IMG/VR virus record: IMGVR_UViG_3300012011_000002 | Coordinates: 1-41,729 of that record | Source: a virus | Strand: one strand, 5' to 3' | Length of the DNA stretch: 41,729 nucleotides | Shown here: piece by piece, positions 37,763-41,729 of the stretch | Numbering within the stretch: position 1 is the first letter of the stretch | Layout: each line of letters begins with the position of its first letter | Translations under genes and position numbers: made by a program | The notes under the pieces: model-generated | Told to the model about the DNA's origin: nothing | The model's database searches: none | What the model saw: the letters and a program-made list of their open reading frames with translations, nothing else

Positions 37763-39565
37763 ATGCAGGAATGGCAGGGACAGAGCCTCATCCTCCCGGG
37801 CGCGTATAGTTCGATCAACGACTCCGCGCTGTCCGGTCCTTCCTCCCCCGGTACCGGCATCGTCGCCGTGCTCGGCCTCTCCGCCATGGGTGGGGGCGTG
37901 CTGCGCAAGACGCCGATCCCCGTATCCGACGCCCAGAGCGGGCGGCGTCTCTTTGGCACGGGCCCGCTGGCCGATGGCATCGACCGCGCCTTCTCCCACG
38001 GCGCGCCCCAGGTGATCGCCGTCTCCGTCAACCCGGCCCTGCAGAGCCAGGCGGCCCTCTCCGACGCCTCGACGATCGCCACCATCAACCTGCTCACCAA
38101 CGATAGCGGCCAGTGGACCGCCGGCATCCGGGTGCGCATCGACCCGGCCACCAACGCCGCCATCAACACCGGCGCGCTCAAGGTGACGATCACCACGCCC
38201 ACCGTCGGCCCCAACCTGGGGCAGGCCATCGTGGGGGACAACCTCTACCTGGCACCCTTTACCCTCTACTACAGCGGCGCCGGCACCGCGCCCGGTGTCA
38301 CCATCACCGGCACCCAGTTGACGACAGCCGTCACCGGCGATGTCCCCTCCGTCCTGACGCTCCCCTTTGCCACCTACCCGACGGTCGCCGACCTGGTGAG
38401 CGCCCTCAACGCCGGGGGCAAGTGGGTCGCCACGGTCCAGGGAGGGGCCAGCACGCTCGCCTCGAGCGCCCTGGACGGTCTTGCCGCCATCGTGGTTTCC
38501 ATCGTCTCCACCGCCCCCACCCCCATCACCGCCATCCGCCAGACGGTGATCAACTGGTTCAACAGCACCGGCAGCGCCAATGTCTTTCAGGCGTCGAGCG
38601 GCGCGCTGGGCAGCCTGACCGCCGCCACCAGCTTGCTCCCCCCGGCCACCATCGCCACGGTGCCCCTTACGGGCGGCGTTGATGGCACCACCACCCCCAC
38701 GGACTGGGCGAACGCCCTCTCCTCCTTGCAGCAGCAGAACTGCGACCTGGTGGTGCCCATGAGCGGTGACCCGGCGGTGCATGCCGCCACCCAGGCCCAC
38801 GTGGACTACATGTGCGGCCCCGGCAAGAAGGAGCGTCTCGCCATCGTCGGCGGCTTCCTGGGGGAAACACTGACCACCTTCGTCGCCGCCAACTCCGCCT
38901 CGCGCACTGTCACGGCGCGCGCCAGCACCCTCAACGACCAGAACATGCTGCTGGTCTGGCCCGGTCCCCAGGACTACGACTGGCAGGGGGTGCTCGCCTA
39001 CCGCGACGCCTTTTACGCGGCGCCCATGGTGGCGGCGCGTCTGGCGGCCGGCGGCGTGCAGCGCGCGGCGACGCATGCGCCCCTCAACATTGCCGGGCTG
39101 GAGCTCCAGAACGGCATGATCATCCAGTCCTCCACCGTCAGCCAGGCCCTCCTGAGCGGCGTCTGCTGCCTGGAGTACGCCAACTACTTCGGTTCCAAGG
39201 GGTTCCGCGTCGCGCAGTCCATTACGACCTGGCTGAACGACCTCAACTACGCCAAGCGGGAAGCCTCCACCGTGCGCACCAAGTATTTCGTGGTGCGCTC
39301 GATCCGGGAGGCCATCGACAGCCAGCTGATCGGCCACGGCGTCGCCAGCCAGGGTGCCGAGGATCAGGCCAAGACCATCGCCACCGGCATGCTGACGACC
39401 TTTACGGACGCCGGCATGCTGGTCGGCAACGCCGCCAACCCGGCGTTCAAGAACATCACCACCAGTGTCAGTGGCGACACCATGCAGGTCGGCTGGTCTT
39501 GCAGCGTGGCGATCCCTCTGAATTACGCCGAACTGTCCGCCAGCATCACCGCGTTCGCTGGTTGA
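37763..39565 (+). CDS. Contractile tail sheath protein
   Basis: The 600-residue protein shows the sheath layout: N-terminal ILPGAYSSINDSALSGPSSP with GIVAVLGLSAMGGG. There is a long variable middle domain of beta strands (about 110-300). The conserved C-terminal block has VWPGPQDYDW, YRDAFYAAPMVAARLAAGG, VRTKYFVVRSIREAIDSQLI and GDTMQVGWSCSVAIPLNYAE. Sheath subunits wrap the tube and contract during DNA injection, so this defines a myovirus-type tail. ATG 37763 is preceded by AAAGGAG. The tube gene follows after a small membrane-protein gene. Confidence 0.85.
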   Translation: MQEWQGQSLILPGAYSSINDSALSGPSSPGTGIVAVLGLSAMGGGVLRKTPIPVSDAQSGRRLFGTGPLADGIDRAFSHGAPQVIAVSVNPALQSQAALSDASTIATINLLTNDSGQWTAGIRVRIDPATNAAINTGALKVTITTPTVGPNLGQAIVGDNLYLAPFTLYYSGAGTAPGVTITGTQLTTAVTGDVPSVLTLPFATYPTVADLVSALNAGGKWVATVQGGASTLASSALDGLAAIVVSIVSTAPTPITAIRQTVINWFNSTGSANVFQASSGALGSLTAATSLLPPATIATVPLTGGVDGTTTPTDWANALSSLQQQNCDLVVPMSGDPAVHAATQAHVDYMCGPGKKERLAIVGGFLGETLTTFVAANSASRTVTARASTLNDQNMLLVWPGPQDYDWQGVLAYRDAFYAAPMVAARLAAGGVQRAATHAPLNIAGLELQNGMIIQSSTVSQALLSGVCCLEYANYFGSKGFRVAQSITTWLNDLNYAKREASTVRTKYFVVRSIREAIDSQLIGHGVASQGAEDQAKTIATGMLTTFTDAGMLVGNAANPAFKNITTSVSGDTMQVGWSCSVAIPLNYAELSASITAFAG

Positions 39566-39621
39566 TAGGAACGATCACCGGGCAGGGCAGCGTGAGTGTT
39601 GCTCGGAAAGGGAGGATGTTG

Positions 39622-39744
39622 ATGGTATCTCGACTGGTGCATCTCGTGCCGTCGCCGCGGCTCCTCCTGTTGCTGCTCGGGCTCAGTGCGCAGCGGTATC
39701 GGTCCTCCTGGTTGAGCCGCCAGCCCCACACCGCCTTCGTGTAA
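39622..39744 (+). CDS. 40-residue single-TM microprotein
   Basis: GGGAGG (39610-39615) is six bases from ATG 39622, which opens MVSRLVHLVPSPRLLLLLLG, then LSAQRYRSSWLSRQPH and TAA at 39742-39744. A short basic N-terminus, one hydrophobic helix and a basic tail make a plausible membrane microprotein. It fills the gap between sheath and tube genes. The start at ATG 39616 is too near the ribosome site. Length limits certainty. Confidence 0.45.
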   Translation: MVSRLVHLVPSPRLLLLLLGLSAQRYRSSWLSRQPHTAFV

Positions 39745-39756
39745 AGGAGAACCCTC

Positions 39757-40248
39757 ATGGCACTGCCGATCCCGGGCAATCAGACCAACGCGGTTGCGCC
39801 CTACTACAACTACAAGAGCCACACCGGCAACCGCATCATCATCCGTTTCAACGGGGCTATCGTGGGGCTCGTGCAGTCGCTGCGCGCCAGCGAGGACTTC
39901 GGTGTGCAGGGGCTCTACCAGGTGGGCGACATCCAGGCAGCCGAACTGGTGCCGACGCAGGCCCAGTACACCCTGACCGCCGACATGATCTTCCTCAAGA
40001 CCGACACGTTCTACAGCGGCTTCGGCAGCAGCACGCCGCTGGCGCCGGTCGATCCCTACGGCGCCCTCTACTTCAAGCCCTTCCAGGTCGCCATCTACGA
40101 CAGCGACACCATGAAGCTGATGCGCTACTGGGATGGCTGCTACTACAGCCAGGGCGACCTCCAGATCAGTATGAACGCCGTGCTGACCGGTTCCTGCACC
40201 TTCCGCGCCATTACGGCGAGCGGCAGCATGCAGACGCTCGGCGCCTAG
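39757..40248 (+). CDS. Tail tube protein
   Basis: ATG 39757 follows AAAGGAGA. The 163-residue protein matches myovirus tube subunits in size and features: TGNRIIIRFNGAIVGLVQSL, ASEDFGVQGLYQVGDIQAAE and YTLTADMIFLK, then a C-terminal beta part (DLQISMNAVLTGSCTFRAIT). The strands V-G-L-V-Q-S-L ... Y-Q-V-G-D are typical of the tube fold. It follows the sheath gene as in other contractile-tail phages. Confidence 0.75.
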   Translation: MALPIPGNQTNAVAPYYNYKSHTGNRIIIRFNGAIVGLVQSLRASEDFGVQGLYQVGDIQAAELVPTQAQYTLTADMIFLKTDTFYSGFGSSTPLAPVDPYGALYFKPFQVAIYDSDTMKLMRYWDGCYYSQGDLQISMNAVLTGSCTFRAITASGSMQTLGA

Positions 40249-40270
40249 CGTACTCCGGTATGCTACACTG
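40248..40270 (+). promoter_or_regulatory. Possible promoter with palindrome in the tail operon
   Basis: TGC-TACACT forms an extended -10 (40264-40269) within TATGCTACACTG, also found at 22040-22051. It overlaps TAGCGTAC-TCCG-GTATGCTA (40246-40265), an inverted repeat with one mismatch whose core GCGTA-N6-TATGC resembles the palindrome at three other promoters. No -35 is clear. Confidence 0.4.
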
Positions 40271-40313
40271 ATTGCGTCGATCGAGACGCACACCGAGCAT
40301 CTGGAGTAATGCT

Positions 40314-40661
40314 GTGGCCGTTTCTGAGGCGACGGTTGCCAAGGCGACCGCCGCCGAATTCCACTACGAGAATAGCCTGGGAGTTTTCCTCCTGCGCCGG
40401 GGCACCTTCATGGACACCCTCAAGGTGGCCCAGGGAAAGCAGCAGGTGCTGCGCGCCGCCGGGATTGTGCCCGAGGATGCCGACGCCAGCGCCATCTACC
40501 TGGCCGTCGCGGCGGCCACGCTGGACTTGCTCGCCGTCGAGAAGCCGGACTACGACCTGGAAAAGTTGGAGGCGGTAGACGCCCTGCTGGAGGTGTACCA
40601 GAAGTTCGAGGAATGGCGCGCTAGCTTTCGTGCGCCCGGAGATCGTCCGAGCGCTGCGTAA
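40314..40661 (+). CDS. Tail assembly chaperone candidate (first of pair)
   Basis: GTG 40314 has GGAG eight bases upstream; the frame opens at TTG 40272. The 115-residue product is helical (FLLRRGTFMDTLKVAQGKQQ, LEAVDALLEVYQKFEEWRAS). Its position between tube and tape-measure genes and the overlap with the next frame are typical of the G/GT-type chaperone pair of tailed phages. The overlap spans 40630-40661. No sequence family is recognised; context is the evidence. Confidence 0.6.
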   Translation: MAVSEATVAKATAAEFHYENSLGVFLLRRGTFMDTLKVAQGKQQVLRAAGIVPEDADASAIYLAVAAATLDLLAVEKPDYDLEKLEAVDALLEVYQKFEEWRASFRAPGDRPSAA

Positions 40662-41196
40662 GGCGGCCCGGCTAGAGGCGAAGGGGGCCCGCTGGTGGTA
40701 CCGCCAGTTCTACAAGCTCCCGGAGACCGACCCACGCTGGCTGGCGCTGGACGACCTGACCGTCGCGCGCGAGCACTTCACCTGGGTGGAGTGGACCCTG
40801 GCTCAGCAGCGCGGCCCGCAGGGCGAGAGCGAGGACTTCGAGGCGAGCGAGGAGTTCTTTCAGGAGGCGCTCGGCCGCGCCCAGCGCGGCGAGAGCCTGG
40901 ACCATATCCTGGGGCTGGATCGCCTGGACCACAACCCCTTCGACCGCCAGATCGCCGCGGCCCAGCAGCAGCGCCGGCAATCGACCGAGGAGCGCATCGC
41001 CCAGGCCAACGCCGTGCCGGCGCCGGACCGAGCCGCCCTGGAGCGCCAGCACGCGACCGCCATGGCCGCCCTGGAGCCCCGCTTCCGGCCGGCGGGCGTC
41101 CCCAACTATACGCCGCCGCCGGACGACCTGGAGGACGTGTTCCGCCTGCCGGGCGCTGCCGAGTTTGCTGCCCGCCTGGCCGGTCCGCCGGACTAG
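40630..41196 (+). CDS. Tail assembly chaperone candidate (second of pair)
   Basis: GTG 40630 begins inside the previous gene, in the +1 frame, which is open back to 40579. The 188-residue product is highly charged and helical (RPEIVRALRKAARLEAKGAR, FQEALGRAQRGESLDHILGL), with a Gln-rich centre and a Pro-rich end. There is no ribosome site clearly dedicated to it, so it may be made as a frameshift extension of the first gene, for example at TTT-C just before GTG 40630. The tape-measure gene follows 12 bases on. Confidence 0.6.
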   Translation: MRPEIVRALRKAARLEAKGARWWYRQFYKLPETDPRWLALDDLTVAREHFTWVEWTLAQQRGPQGESEDFEASEEFFQEALGRAQRGESLDHILGLDRLDHNPFDRQIAAAQQQRRQSTEERIAQANAVPAPDRAALERQHATAMAALEPRFRPAGVPNYTPPPDDLEDVFRLPGAAEFAARLAGPPD

Positions 41197-41208
41197 GGGA
41201 GCACGCCC

Positions 41209-41729
41209 GTGGCTGATCCCCTCAACAGCGAGGACCTGAGCAAGGTCAAGTCCCTCCTCTCCGACATCTTGCTGCACACCAAGAATGTCCAGCAGGCCAT
41301 GGACGCGGCCGGCCGCTCCACGACCGGTGTGGCGCGCGGCATGGGCGACAGCGCGAAGGACGTGGCGGCGCTGGGCAGCGCCCTGAGCCAGGCCCTGACC
41401 AGCCTCAAGGCGCTGGGCGACCTCGCCAAGATGCCCGGCGCCAACCTGCGCAGCACGATCCAGCCGCTGGCCGACATCCAGAAAAGCACCGAGACGATCT
41501 ATGCCGGCCTGCGCCGGATCAACCAGTCCGGCGCCAGCCTGAGCAGCGCCTTCAAGGACGGCGGCCGCGCCGCCCAGGACATGCTGCGCCAGGTCGAGCA
41601 GATCGCCAAGGGCGCGGCGGCTACCGTCGCTAGCTACGAGAAGCACGGCGCGGCCGGCGCCACCTCCCCCGGCGGGCGGCGCCCGGCCGGCGGCAGCTAC
41701 AGCGGGCCGGTCGGCGGCGGCCTCTCGCC
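41209..41729 (+). CDS. Tape-measure protein candidate, N-terminal part (partial)
   Basis: GTG 41209, behind AGGGGAG, opens a frame that runs to the window edge (173 codons seen). The visible part is nearly all helical with repeating hydrophobic/charged heptads (VKSLLSDILLHTKNVQQAMD, VAALGSALSQALTSLKALGD, AGLRRINQSGASLSSAFKDG), then a Gly/Pro-rich hinge. The gene after the chaperone pair in tailed phages normally encodes the long tape-measure protein that sets tail length; completion lies outside the window. Confidence 0.65.
   Translation, partial: MADPLNSEDLSKVKSLLSDILLHTKNVQQAMDAAGRSTTGVARGMGDSAKDVAALGSALSQALTSLKALGDLAKMPGANLRSTIQPLADIQKSTETIYAGLRRINQSGASLSSAFKDGGRAAQDMLRQVEQIAKGAAATVASYEKHGAAGATSPGGRRPAGGSYSGPVGGGLS

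Noticed and set aside
37712-39337. Minus-strand frame of 541 codons opposite the sheath gene
   Set aside because: It is a shadow of the sheath gene with glycine-rich low complexity and no ribosome site.
1-41729. tRNA genes, CRISPR arrays, insertion sequences, integrase or attachment sites
   Set aside because: No cloverleaf-like segments, regularly spaced repeats, transposase or recombinase motifs were found on reading both strands by eye; short tRNAs could still be missed without a covariance search.

Overview
This window is part of a tailed-phage genome (or an integrated or metagenomic phage) with a contractile, myovirus-type tail. The DNA is strongly G+C-rich apart from a few local islands. 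Genes are packed tightly, many joined by ATGA, GTGA or TTGA stop/start overlaps. GTG and TTG starts are common, and two genes appear to have only ATC as a start. No ribosomal RNA, tRNA, transposase, integrase, CRISPR, terminase or portal gene was found. The host cannot be named. High G+C, sigma-70-like promoters with 17-18 base spacers, and a cobalamin-dependent ribonucleotide reductase fit a high-GC bacterium that makes or imports vitamin B12.

Layout. (1) 1-8.5 kb is mostly minus strand. It holds small hypothetical and zinc-binding proteins, a YkgJ-type cysteine-cluster protein, a compact operon of a KGG-repeat protein, a ubiquitin-like protein with a clamp-binding motif and a DnaN-like sliding clamp, then thymidylate synthase ThyX and two DNA methyltransferases. 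(2) A divergent promoter at about 8.48-8.53 kb separates these from a plus-strand early/middle block (8.5-31.4 kb). That block holds a three-enzyme lysin, two more methyltransferases, an adenosylcobalamin ribonucleotide reductase, a holin-like membrane protein, DnaB helicase, an XRE regulator, a lower-GC island with a Tat-type signal-peptide protein, and a MoxR ATPase / metallopeptidase-VWA module. It ends in a long run of coupled small genes (several zinc ribbons, a MazG-like pyrophosphohydrolase) and a fifth methyltransferase. (3) A strong intrinsic terminator at 31.47-31.51 kb closes it. (4) From 31.58 kb to the end lies the virion module: prohead protease, scaffold candidate, major capsid protein with an inserted beta domain, connector candidates, tail sheath, tail tube, a pair of tail-assembly-chaperone candidates, and the start of a probable tape-measure protein.

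How the parts fit. ThyX, the ribonucleotide reductase and the MazG-like enzyme shape the dNTP pool. DnaB and the phage clamp serve replication. Five methyltransferases probably protect or mark the DNA. The XRE protein, plus two promoter-associated sequence families noted below, suggest coordinated regulation. The most unusual items are the ubiquitin-like protein carrying QLSLF next to the clamp gene, a repeated palindrome GCGTA-N6-TACGC at promoters, the MoxR/metallopeptidase-VWA cassette, the three-domain lysin, and an AT-rich patch lying exactly over the reductase active site. Functions are inferred by reading motifs in translations; no database search was run.
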